From Bacteroidota bacterium (GTDB taxonomy: Bacteria; Bacteroidota; Bacteroidia; AKYH767-A; 2013-40CM-41-45), in the NCBI GenBank assembly GCA_026391945.1, contig JAPLDA010000054.1, positions 1-50,514 on the forward strand: a stretch of 50,514 bases of DNA, read 5' to 3'. Both the position numbers and the translations under genes were made by a program. The notes under the pieces are model-generated. The model saw only the letters and a program-made list of their open reading frames with translations, had not been told where the DNA came from and made no database searches. This document shows, piece by piece, positions 1 to 11,300 of this stretch. Numbering within the stretch: the stretch's first letter is position 1; every line of letters begins with the position of its first letter.

Positions 1-167
1 CAGGTGCGCTGATTTTTTATTCAGCACAAAAATTTCAGGTTCGGAATTTTGTTGTGTGGCAAGAGGTAAGTGATTTCTTATCCCATCAGTAGAAAAATAC
101 TTTACAGTCCTTCTCAAGATAAATACCGGTTTCAGTTCATCAGTTGTACACTCTAAAAAACAATGCC

Positions 168-926
168 ATGAATGACGCACTCCACTGGAATAACATTGCA
201 GACAATTACGACAAGGAAATATTCAACGTATTTCAGAATGACAAAAAGAAAAAGCTGAAGAAATACATCCGGAAGTACGCCAACAAAAAAAATACGGCGA
301 TCGATTTCGGATGCGGTGTCGGCAAAGCATTGCCATTGCTATCGCCCTTGTTCAAGGAAATCATCGGCGTGGATGTTTCCAAAAAATGCATTGCCATAGC
401 CAAATCATCTCCATATAAAAATGTCGCTTTCAGGGAAGCCGATCTGGCAGCAAAAAAAATCAATCTTCCGTTTGTTGACTTTGCCTTTTGCTGCAACGTG
501 GCCATGTCGGATGACATCAAAAGAAACTACCGGATCATTCAGAATGTACTGAGCACGTTGAATAAAGGTGGAGTGGCACTTTTTGTTTTGCCTTCACTGG
601 AATCGGCTTCTCTCGCGGCCTGGAGTTTAATCAGCTGGTACGAAAGAGAAGGCGTCGACTTGGCTGACATTCCTAAGGATGACTTGGCACAATTGCATGT
701 GGGTGATCACCGGCAGATCCTGGATGGTGTGGTGATGATCGACCGCGTTCCAACCAAACATTACCAGGTTGCTGAGTTGTATGCACTTTTCAATTCCGGA
801 AATTTTGTCCTGCAGAAACTGGATCGCCTGGAATACGGATGGAATACGGAGTTTGAATCACCGCCACGATGGATGCAGGCGCCTTACCCGTGGGACTGGG
901 TTGTGGAAGCGAAACGGGTGAAGTAA
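168..926 (+). CDS. class I SAM-dependent methyltransferase
   Basis: Predicted cytoplasmic class I (Rossmann-fold) methyltransferase of about 252 residues that would transfer a methyl group from S-adenosylmethionine; the acceptor cannot be read from sequence. The glycine-rich SAM-binding motif I is AIDFGCGVGKALPLL near residue 45, followed by IIGVDVSKKCIAIAK, whose acidic residue normally binds the ribose. The frame can be extended to a TTG at 144, but the ATG at 168 gives MNDALHWNNIADNYD, a typical start for this family, so I chose it. The C-terminal half (tryptophan- and proline-rich, ending near VVEAKRVK) is not a part I recognise. The gene is convergent with the next one and only 2 nt separate the two stop codons, so no dedicated terminator fits between them. 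Family is secure, substrate unknown. Confidence 0.82.
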   Translation: MNDALHWNNIADNYDKEIFNVFQNDKKKKLKKYIRKYANKKNTAIDFGCGVGKALPLLSPLFKEIIGVDVSKKCIAIAKSSPYKNVAFREADLAAKKINLPFVDFAFCCNVAMSDDIKRNYRIIQNVLSTLNKGGVALFVLPSLESASLAAWSLISWYEREGVDLADIPKDDLAQLHVGDHRQILDGVVMIDRVPTKHYQVAELYALFNSGNFVLQKLDRLEYGWNTEFESPPRWMQAPYPWDWVVEAKRVK

Positions 927-928
927 GT

Positions 929-1819
929 TCAGTCTCGAATGAATCTTTTGCAGCTGACACCAGCCGGCGTAAGAAGTTTTAACAGGTAAATTCCTTTCGG
1001 AAAATCATCAACACTGATTTTGAGTTCTGTGTTTTTCCTGATGTTGTTGATGGTTTTGATTTGCTTACCGACGAGGTTGTAAATTTCAACCGTTGCTTTT
1101 TCATTTTTCAAAAAAGAAAGATCGAAGTAAAGAAATTCTTTTACAGGGTTCGGGTAGATGCTGAACTGCTCGATGGAGTTGTTTTCATTGATCCCGATAG
1201 CACTCCCGCTGAAATGAAGATCATCCAGATACAGATAACTGTTGGCAGCCGTAGTGGCTCCGTTGGCATTGCTTGCCGACAGGATCAACATGCAGGAATC
1301 AGGATTGTTAGGACTCATGTAAGTGAGAGGAATGTTGAGTGCACCCCAACTCATCACCATTCCGGGCAAAGGATAATAAGCGAATGCAATCACATCGTGC
1401 GATAGTGTAGCAGTGTTCCATTTGGTGAGGCTGATGCTGATGTATCCCTGATCGGTTCCGTAAGCCATGTATTGCCAGTTTCCGGAAAATGCTGCCGGCC
1501 TTTGACTGTAAGGGAATCCACTTGTGGGCTGCAACGTTGATTGATTCATCGGACCACACATGGCCAACCCGGGAACCAGTCCCAACCCGGAAATATTTTT
1601 TGAAACCATTTTCAGGTAAGAGGTTCCGGGATTTCCAGGTGTTCCTTTCAGGCAGGTAAAAATCCCGCTTGATACTGTCATCGTATTCATACAACTCCAG
1701 TTGTCGGGGTTGCTATATGTTCCCATGCTGGTCCAGTTTTCAAAACCGTTGTTCGGAATTTGTGCAACTGAAAAATGCATCATGGGAAGCAGGATCGCCA
1801 GGGTGATTATTCTTTTCAT
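929..1819 (-). CDS. secreted protein with T9SS type A sorting domain, carbohydrate-binding-like N-terminal domain
   Basis: A secreted protein of about 296 residues. It begins MKRIITLAILLPMMHFSVAQ, a clear signal peptide; the ATG at 1819 is preferred over the upstream TTG (1846) because it puts the lysine/arginine pair directly before the hydrophobic core. The mature part starts IPNNGFENW and reads like a beta-sandwich of the PCMD/carbohydrate-binding type common in Bacteroidota (NGFENW followed by a PDNW segment, later SYLYLDDLHFSG); this domain assignment is tentative. The last 80 or so residues are a T9SS type A sorting domain: FSIYPNPVKEFLYFDL, then VEIYNLVGKQI, then FPKGIYLLKL and a basic C-terminus. 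The protein should be exported through the outer membrane by the type IX system and its tail cleaved. Ligand and role are unknown. Confidence 0.82.
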   Translation of the reverse strand: MKRIITLAILLPMMHFSVAQIPNNGFENWTSMGTYSNPDNWSCMNTMTVSSGIFTCLKGTPGNPGTSYLKMVSKNISGLGLVPGLAMCGPMNQSTLQPTSGFPYSQRPAAFSGNWQYMAYGTDQGYISISLTKWNTATLSHDVIAFAYYPLPGMVMSWGALNIPLTYMSPNNPDSCMLILSASNANGATTAANSYLYLDDLHFSGSAIGINENNSIEQFSIYPNPVKEFLYFDLSFLKNEKATVEIYNLVGKQIKTINNIRKNTELKISVDDFPKGIYLLKLLTPAGVSCKRFIRD

Positions 1820-2353
1820 CAGCATTGATTTTTTTTGAAATCTCAAAACAAATATCCGTTTTTTTAATCAAAGAAAACAAACTTCCGGTAAGCGAAGGGA
1901 GGGAGAATAGAGTAGAAGTACATTGCAAAGCGCATCCTTCCGGGTTATGAATCCCCGGTTTTATGGAGCATAATTTTTTATCATAGAGTGAAATCAGAAC
2001 ATTTACCAAGATATTCCTGTTGTTTGTCAAAACTACTGTAGGACTCTTTTGATTTCTGGGCGCAGAATCATATATTCGCAACACGTGCGGTGAATTCAGA
2101 ATGAGTTTGAGGAAAGATCTGTGAGTGGTCGAAAGTTCCCCCATGGATGTCAGGCGAAATCAATGAAGATTTGTTTTTAAGATTCCAATGATGGTATTCC
2201 TCATTGTTATCTCGTTATTTATTTGCGGAACGTTTTTTTTAAAATCGATGAATGTGCCGGGATAAGACAATAGTCAACACGTTCAATTGCATTCCACATG
2301 GCGTGATATGCTGAATACGAAGAATCAACAAAACACAGATAACATCAACCAAC
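1820..2353. other. 534-nt spacer without a convincing gene
   Basis: This spacer separates two divergent secreted-protein genes. Reading frames that cross it lack a plausible start, signal or family motif. It holds one good Bacteroidota-type promoter (2048-2078, plus strand) and otherwise AT-rich sequence. I see no hairpin, tRNA or obvious small protein in it. Confidence 0.6.
2048..2078 (+). promoter_or_regulatory. putative Bacteroidota promoter upstream of the giant secreted protein
   Basis: TTTG at 2048-2051 is followed after exactly 19 nt by TATATTCG at 2071-2078, a seven-of-eight match to the Bacteroidota -7 element TAnnTTTG. Transcription would start near 2085, leaving a leader of roughly 270 nt before the ATG at 2354. 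No better promoter was found nearer the gene. The match is by eye and unproven. Confidence 0.35.
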
Positions 2354-5300
2354 ATGAAAAAAATTATAGCGCTTCTCATTCCATTCCTGGTAACCGCTGC
2401 CTGTGTGCAGGCGGATTCGTGGCAACAAAAAGCAAACTTTGGTGGAACAGGCCGTTACAATGCCACAGGTTTTTCTATTGGGGACAAAATATATTTTGGC
2501 CTCGGTGGTGATGCAGGTTCAGCCAGGAATGATTTCTGGGAGTTTGATGTTCATGCAAATACCTGGACACAAAAATCGAATTTTACAGGATCAGCAAGAA
2601 CATCGGCTGTTGGTTTTTCTGTAGGCACGAAAGGGTATGTCGGAACCGGCGTTGACTCGCTTGGTTTCAAGTTTGATTTTTATGAATATGACCAGGCCAG
2701 CAATACCTGGACACAGAAATCAAATTTTCCGGGAGGAGGAAGGGCGAATGCCGTTGCCTTTGCGATGAATGGAAAGGGATATGTGGGTACCGGTTACAAC
2801 GGCGGATACACCTATGACTTTTGGGAATATAATCCTGCCATCAATGCCTGGATTGGAAAACCTGCATTTCCGGGAGGTCCGCGCGACAAGGCTGTCGGGT
2901 TTTCAATCGGGAATCATGGTTATATAGGCACCGGCCAGAATGCAGGCGGCAACCTGGGTGATTTTTGGGAATATAATCCTGTCACCAGTACGTGGCAAAT
3001 GAGAGACAGTTTACCTGGTCCCGGCCGTTTCGGGGCAACAGGTTTCGGAGTGAATGGAAAAGGCTATATCGGACTCGGAACCTATAACAGTAATTATCCA
3101 AATGATTTTTGGCAATATGATACGCTGGTTGGACACTGGAGCCCGGCCACTATTTTCCCTTCGATGGGCAGGGCCTATGCAGTTGGTTTTTCTACTGCAA
3201 ACCTGGGGTTTGTCATATCAGGTAATAACGGTTTTGGAACTTATCTGAACGATACATGGTCGTTTGGACCCATTCGGGGAGAAGCATTGAACTTTGATGG
3301 TATTGATGATTATATAACCGGCCCGGTTGAATTGATTCCCGTTACCGGGAATTATACAGTTTCTGTTTGGGCACAGAACACCAATCTGCAATCGGGTACG
3401 TACAGGGAAATTGTTTCGCAGGGACGGCATTTTTATATTGGTTATGACATCAGCAGAATGATTCGTATCGGTGATGATTGGGTGAACACAGGAGTTCCTT
3501 TTCCTACCGATGGAAACTGGCATAACTATTCTGTTGTCAGGTCCTCAACGAATACTATTTTATATATCGATGGTGTTCAGGCCGCATCGGCCGGGTACCC
3601 GATCCCGAATCCCACCAACACGCCGCTGTATGGCAATCCGGTTGCCACATTTGTGATCGGTGAGCAATGGTGTTATCCATGCAATGAAAATTTTTCAGGT
3701 AATATTGATGAAGTACGCGTATGGGGAAGAAATCTTACTCATGCGGAAATCCTTCATAACCTCTCATGCGAAATACCTTCAACTGCCACGGGACTTCTTG
3801 CCAACTATCATTTCAACCAGGGAGTTGCAAATGGAACGAACACCGCTGATGTTATTCTCGGTGACTCAAGCGAGAACGGCAATAACTGTTCGTTGATTAA
3901 TTTTGCCCTGAATGGAAATACTTCCAACTGGGTTCTTCCCGGCGGTGTTGTAACAGGAAATGTTTGCTCTCCATGCAATCCTTTGACCTGGTATATAGAT
4001 GCAGACGGCGATGGTTATGGAAACCCGCTCGTAAGCCAGGTGTCTTGCAGTCAGCCATTGGGCTACGTCACCGACCAAACCGATTGCGATGACTCCAATC
4101 CGAATGTTCATCCTTTTGCCATCGAAATTCCAAACAACGGAATCGATGAAAACTGTGATGGCCTGGATGCTGACGTGCTGGCTCAGTCCGACACTTCGTG
4201 GAAATATTCAAACACGCTGGAGCTGGGATGGGAGCAAACGGCCTTTGATGCATCATCATGGAATCCTGCCTTTGCCATTGGAAGTGGATGTTTCGGAGGA
4301 ATTCCTAATACAACAAGGATATGGGGCGATCATAACAATGGCTGGACTTCTTACCTGAGAAAATCATTTCTTGTCGGAAGCATCACAACACCTGTTGTCT
4401 TGGATTACGAAATAGATGATGATGTGACCATCTATGTGAATGGACAACTTGTGGTGTTAGACCAGGACGGACAAGCAACAGGGCCCATCTATGATGTGAA
4501 CATTGCGCCTTACCTGGTTCCTAATAGTATCAATGTGATAGCGGCGCAAGTCACCGATATCTATTGCTGTGATTATGGTTTTTGCGTTAGGGCTCACAAC
4601 GTTGCAGGAAATTTCATCACCTATTATGCCGATGCTGACGGCGATGGTTTCGGGAATCCGTCTGTTGATTCCTTAGCGGTCATGATGCCTCCCGGTTACG
4701 TGTTGGATAATTCGGATTGCGATGATACCGATCCAATGGTTCATCTTTCATCCCCGGTCATTGTTTCCGGCGGCCCGCTAACGTTGCCTTCCTGTACAGG
4801 TGCTTCTGTGAACCTGTCTGTCGGTAACTTACGCAATGTGCATTTTGCAGATGCCGTTCTTGGTTACAGCAGTGGATATTCCTCTCCTGATTACGGTCCA
4901 GGCCAGGCACTGGGTGCCCCGGATGTGTACCCGGCTTATGGTGACAATCCATTGGCCTGGTCCCCGCTGTCGCAGGATGGTTCGCGTGAATACATCGACC
5001 TTGGATTTACCAATAGCGGACAGGTGAACTTTATTGACATTTATGAAACGTATTCACCGGGCTCCATCGACAGTGTCTATATATTCAACCCATATAACTA
5101 TACGTATGAACTGGTGTATTCTGCTGCTGCCGGTGCTGCCGGCGAAACAGCAAGGATTCTGCATATTACTTTCCCAACCCCTGCGTTTCCGGTCACGGCT
5201 ATCAGGATCATGATGAACTCACCTTTTGTTCATGACTGGAATGAAATTGACGCCGTGTCCATCGGGCAGATTGTTCCTGCCAGCTATTCTTCTTATGCAT

Positions 5301-8300
5301 GGTCCACCGATGAAATCACACCTTCCATTGCTGCAGCTGCAACCGGTAGCTACAGCGTTACAGTGAGTACGGGGGGATGTACCGGAATGACTCCTCCGGT
5401 TGAGATCACCAGTACCCACGTCATCGCCGGCCCAAGTTTTAACTGGGAGATATGCCCGGGTACTTCCACCGTTCTGGCAGCAGGAGGAGCATCAATATAC
5501 CTGTGGAATACCGGTGATACTTCTTCTTATATTACCGTTGCACCAACGGTGGTAACTACTTATTCTGTTATTGGAACAGATGCGTATGGATGCAGCAGCA
5601 CCGATAGCATCACTGTATATATATATAATCCTATACACCCGGGAACTGTAGTGGTACAGGGAGCCTGTACGCAACAATCCAATGGTAGCATTCATGTTGG
5701 TCCGGCTACCGGCGGAGTGTTGGGCGGTTACACGTATACACTTTCCGGGAATGACCAGTTATTTCAAAACACCGATGGGGTTTTTGACAACCTTTTTTCC
5801 GGTAGTCATCATCTCAACATCATGGATGGTGCATCCTGTTCATTCGATACCACCATCATGGTGCCTGACATTTCACCGGCTACCGTCATCTCTTCCAGCG
5901 ATACCATTTTCTGTGAAGGTGATACGGTTACACTCACGGCTCCCGCTTCTGGTTCATATGCCTGGAGTACGGGCGACACGGCACAAAGCATCACGTTTAT
6001 CGCAACGTATGATCATTTGCTTTTCCTGCAAAGAGGTTCGGTGGGTAGCCATACGCAAAGCCGTATTTATTCGGTGAACACATCCGTGAACGGATGCAAC
6101 AGCATTGGTCTCATAACGATATATACTAATCCTTCACCGGCTATTGTGCTGGCAGCATCAAGCCCTGATTGTTACGCCTATCTTTTCAATGTCAACATAG
6201 AAGGAACAGGCGGAACGGCACCTTATTCAGGAACCGGAACATCACTGGTACAACCTGCATTTTATTCTCCTGACACAACATTGAATTTCTCCATCACTGA
6301 TTCGAGCGGATGTACTGCCTCGGGTTCGATCCTGGTCACTCAACCGACACCTGTTACTGCGGGAATGTCGGCTGTTACAAATGTTACCTGCCATGGCGGT
6401 TCTGACGGAAGCATCCAGCTATCAGGCGTCACCGGCGGAACACTTTTGTCAGATACCCATGCCTACCCGACTGGATATTCTTATTTCCTGTTTGGACCAG
6501 GTGGTTCTTACCCTGTGAATTCAACAGGTTTGTTTACAGGATTGCCGGCGGGAAATTATTTTATCGGCGCCTACGACGGCCATGGCTGCGGATTTTATAT
6601 CAATGGCGGAATCTCCTTGACCATTACGGAGCCGGATCCACTAATCATCACTTCCACTCCGGCTAAACCGGAAGTTTGTCCTCATGAGCTGACGAACGTT
6701 GTGCTGTCAGCATCAGGAGGAGTAGCACCCTATACCTTTTCAGGAGATTTGACAACTGATCTTGCGCCCGGAACATATCAATATACAGTTATAGATTTTA
6801 CCGGTTGTTCAGCAAACGATACAGTCAGGATTTCGGAAAATGTTTTACCGTCACCGGTCATCACAGCCAACGGTTCCCTGTATGTCTGCACAGGAAGTTC
6901 TGTTACGCTCAAAGTCCAACACCTTGGCGGCACTGCTTTGAATTTCGATGGAGTGGATGACTATGTGGAAGGTTACAATCCGAATCTTCCCGTCGGTAAC
7001 GAAGCCCGTACGATTGAAGCCTGGATCAACCCGGCACAATTTCACAGTGGTTCCATTTTTAACTGGGGATCATACAATGGGTTTGTCTCAAACGACCGTT
7101 CAGGTATCCTCTATATCAATCACCATTTATATTTTGTGGGCGAGAACAATGACCTGGAAGGCGGCATCCAGATTGATCCGGGAGTCTGGACACATGTGGC
7201 TGCGACGTTTGACGGCAATACACTTTCATTATATGTAAACGGTGTTCTTGATGCCAGCAGAACGATAAACCTTTCAACCGGCCTTACCAATTTCAGGATC
7301 GGCATGGGCAATCCGACAACAAACTATCAGCCGTTCAACGGAGCTATTGACCAGGTGAGGGTTTGGGATTATGCACTTCAGCAAAGTGAAATCATTTCAA
7401 ACATGAGTACATCCAATCCAACTGGTAATCCGCCGGTGGTTCTTGTCAGGAATTCGAATTATGTTCCGGCGAATGGATTGGTTGCTTATTATATGTTCAA
7501 TGAAGCGGCAGGAATTACAACCAATGATGAAGTGCTTGATTCTTCCGCAGTATTATATAACGGTCCGGCCTGGATCACCTCCAATGCGCCGGTCGATCAG
7601 TTCACCGGATATAGCTGGTTGCCCAATGGTGAAATCACGGATACCATTGTTGTTTCTGACCCGGGTACTTATTCAGTGCTGGTTAATAATTCGCTTGGCT
7701 GTAGTGCCACTTCTTCGATAGTGGTCACCGTTCGTCAATGCATCCTTCCGTATTACCAGCCGCCTGACAGCGGAAAGACCATTACTCCGCTGGGTTCGGA
7801 ACTTACGCAATTGTACCAGAACCCGGATTCGATCGGTGACACAACGAACAATGCCGTGTTCCTTGTTGACCAGGGATCAGTTCTGATTGAAGTGATTTCC
7901 AACGCAGGAATGCATGACAGTTTATATACCTTGCTTCAGACTCCGGCATATGGAATGAATAACTTCATCAGCAACGGTGATACGACCCTGATCATTACCG
8001 GTAATTTTCCTATTGTGCATTTGCCATTGCTTAACGGTCTTCCGACGTTGATTAATTACGTCCGCCCGTATTATCCGCCCGTCAGCAACACCGGGTTTAT
8101 TTCGAGCGCCGGTGATATTTCCATGCGCTCCGATTCAGCACGAAATGTATTTGATGTCGACGGTGAAGGAGTTAAAGTCGGTGTGATATCCGACAGTTAC
8201 AACACACAGTCTGGTGATCCTGCATCAACCGACCGGTTAAACGGTGATCTTCCCGGAGCCGGCAATTCGTCCGACACCACTTCGGTGGAAGTAGTAGCCG

Positions 8301-11300
8301 AATATCCGTTCGGTAAGCGTTCTGATGAAGGACGAGCTATGTTGCAGGTTGTGCATGACATTGCGCCTAAAGCGAAACTTGCTTTCAGAACAGGCTTTGT
8401 AAGTGCCGGAGATTTTGCGGAAGGTATAAAAGAAATGCAATCGGCCGGTTGCCATGTGATCGTGGATGATGTATCGTATGTAACGGAGCCATTCTTCCAG
8501 GACGGTGTGGTATCGAAAGCCGTTGATTATGTGAAGGCGCAAGGGGTCTCGTATTTCACGGCCGCCGGTAATTTCGGAAACAAATCATATGAGGGCGTCT
8601 TCAATCCGGTTCCGGCACCACCGGGAATGACAGGCAAAGCCCATGATTTCGGCGGCGGCGATATATACCAGAGTGTCACGTTGCCTCCAGGAGTATATAC
8701 CATCGTCCTGCAATGGGATGATTCTATATATTCTCTCGGGGAATTACCGGGAGCAAAAAATGATCTTGATATTTACCTCACCGATAATGCAGGAGGAAAA
8801 CTTTTTGGATTCAACAGAAAAAATAACTGGGGTGATCCGATTGAAGTCCTGCCGTTTACTGTTGGCGGGGGAACTGCTACCGCAAACATCATGATTGTAC
8901 GGGCATGGGGAACCGACAATGTGAGATTCAAATACATTGTGTTCCGAGGCGAAATGACCATCAATGAATTCCAGGGCGGCAACTCCACCATTGTGGGACA
9001 AGCCAACTCGGAAGGAGCAATGACGGTGGGAGCAGCGTTGTATTCCAACACGCCTGCATTCCATGTGAATCCACCGACGGTTGCATCATTCTCCTCCATA
9101 GGCGGCGGCGCAGTAAGAGGAGGGGTGCGTAACAAACCGGATTTTGTAGCGCCGAATGGTGTGAATACCTCTGTGAGTTTTGGAGCGCCGGATTACGATC
9201 ATGACGGCAATCCTAATTTCTTCGGAACATCATGTGCTGCTCCGCATGCTGCCGGTGTGGCCGCGCTTCTGATTCATGGAAGAAGGAAATTTTATAGCGA
9301 TGATTTAAAGCCTGACAGCGTACGTGCCATACTCCAGAGAACATCCATTGATATGGACGCCGCCGGGTTTGATTTTAACACGGGCTCCGGTTTGATCCAG
9401 GCTGATGCTGCGTTGCAATCTTTTGCGACACCAAGACCTGTCATCACACAACTGAATCTTTCCAATAATTCCATTACTCCGGGAACGCAACCGGTGGATG
9501 TCACGGTTGTTGGTTCTTACCTGTCGCCGCAGTCACAAATTGTTTTCAACGGAACCATTCTCACTACAACGTTTGTGGATGTGAATCATCTCACCGCTAC
9601 TTTCCCGGGTTTCAACGGCAACCCTGCAGTCCAGGTATATAATCCGCCTATCACGCCAAGCGGAAGCGATGGAGGTTATTCCGATCCGTTGTATTTCTTC
9701 ATGAATTACAAACCGACGGTGAGAGTGACGGCTGATCACAAAACAAAACGCTACGGAGAAAAACTTCCTGATTTTACGTTTACTGCGACCGTAGATAATG
9801 TTCCACTGGCGAATACAGGCCTGAGCTTTGCAGATCTCGGACTTGATTCGGTTTACTTCACTTCGTCAGCAACCAGCGCAAGCAACACCGGTAATTATTT
9901 CATTCATCCTTACATTGAACTGGATACCCTGAACGATTCGGCGGATGCTGTACTCTATCATACGTATAGTTATATATTCAATGACGGGTTGCTCGCCATC
10001 AGGCGAATGCCTGTGGTGGTATCCCCGATGGATACGACGTTGGTGTATGGTGATAAAATAGCCGGTTTCCATTTCAGTTATGATTATGACCAAACCAACA
10101 TCGATATCAGCGACCAGGCTGCCTTCCTCAGTTCTATTGAAGCTGATCATAGTTCAACCATGACCGATGCCATTGCATTCGTGGATGCTAAAGTAGTCAC
10201 CAATGGAAAAGTGGTCACCAATGTTGACCTCACCAAACTGAGCATGCTTACCAGCGCCAAAGTGGTGACGAATGCGAAGGTGGTGACGAATGCGAAAGTG
10301 GTGACCAATAGTATCGTGTTTGATACGACATTGCTGGTGGAAGTAGCTCCGCAATCCATATTCAATTATGAAAATGATTCGGCGAACACCACGCTCGAAA
10401 GTCCGGGACCGGGTTCTCATTCACGTGCATTGCTCAATGCCAAAGTAGTTACCAATGGTGTTGGGATCGTCAATGCAAAAGTGGTGACCAACGGCTCACC
10501 GATTGTAAACAGCACTACGGTTTCCGACAGCAGCAATGAGAAAACGGTAGTCATCATTGATGAAGACGATGTCGCGGATTCTTCCAATACGCTTACGGAT
10601 CTGAAATCAATCAACATGATTACCGGAATGACGGTGGGTGTATGGACGATTGTTCCGGGCGCTTTGATATCCGACAACTTTGATATATCCTATGGATTGG
10701 GAACCCTCATCATTACACCGGCAACTCTTGTTGTAAAGGCGGATGATAAAGATGCAGCCTGCTCAGCACTTCCTGAATTTACTTCAACGATCACCGGGTT
10801 TCAGTACAGTGATTCTGCCAATACGGTTGATTCCATTCCTCCGTCTTATGCTGTGTTCGATCATTCGAATGTACAGGTGAGCGGAATTCCTCCTGCCGGT
10901 AGTTATGATATCGTCCCGGGTGGATTGATGCAATTTGTTCAGCCGGATTATATAGTTCAATATGTCAACGGTTTATTGACGATGCCTTCCGCAATTACGC
11001 TCACAGCTACACCAACACAGCCTTTGTGTTCAGGTGACGTCGGCCGTGTAACACTCGTTGCCGGCGGCGGAGCGGGTTCATATAGTTATGGCGGAGATGT
11101 CACCACCAATCTTGCCGGTGGGACGTATCATTATACAGTTACGGATGCAAATGGCTGTATCGCCGAGGCATCCGTCACGATGGACGATGCTCCTGCATTG
11201 TTGACGTTAACTGCCACACCGGAACAACCAAAATGTTTCGGCGAAAACGGGAAAGTTACACTCGTTGCAAATGGAGGAACCGGTTCTTATTCGTTTGGAG

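Noticed and set aside
1-25. Hairpin-like GCTGA...TCAGC at the left edge
   Set aside because: Only a 5-bp stem, and the upstream gene is outside the window, so a terminator cannot be judged.
1740-2144. 134-residue minus-strand frame across the first spacer
   Set aside because: It overlaps the start of the T9SS protein gene in another frame, has no signal or motif, and its composition looks random.
10147-10677. Minus-strand frames opposite the KVVTN repeats
   Set aside because: They read through the reverse complement of the repeat and only look repetitive (VTTFAFVTTF) for that reason; the plus strand is the real giant gene.
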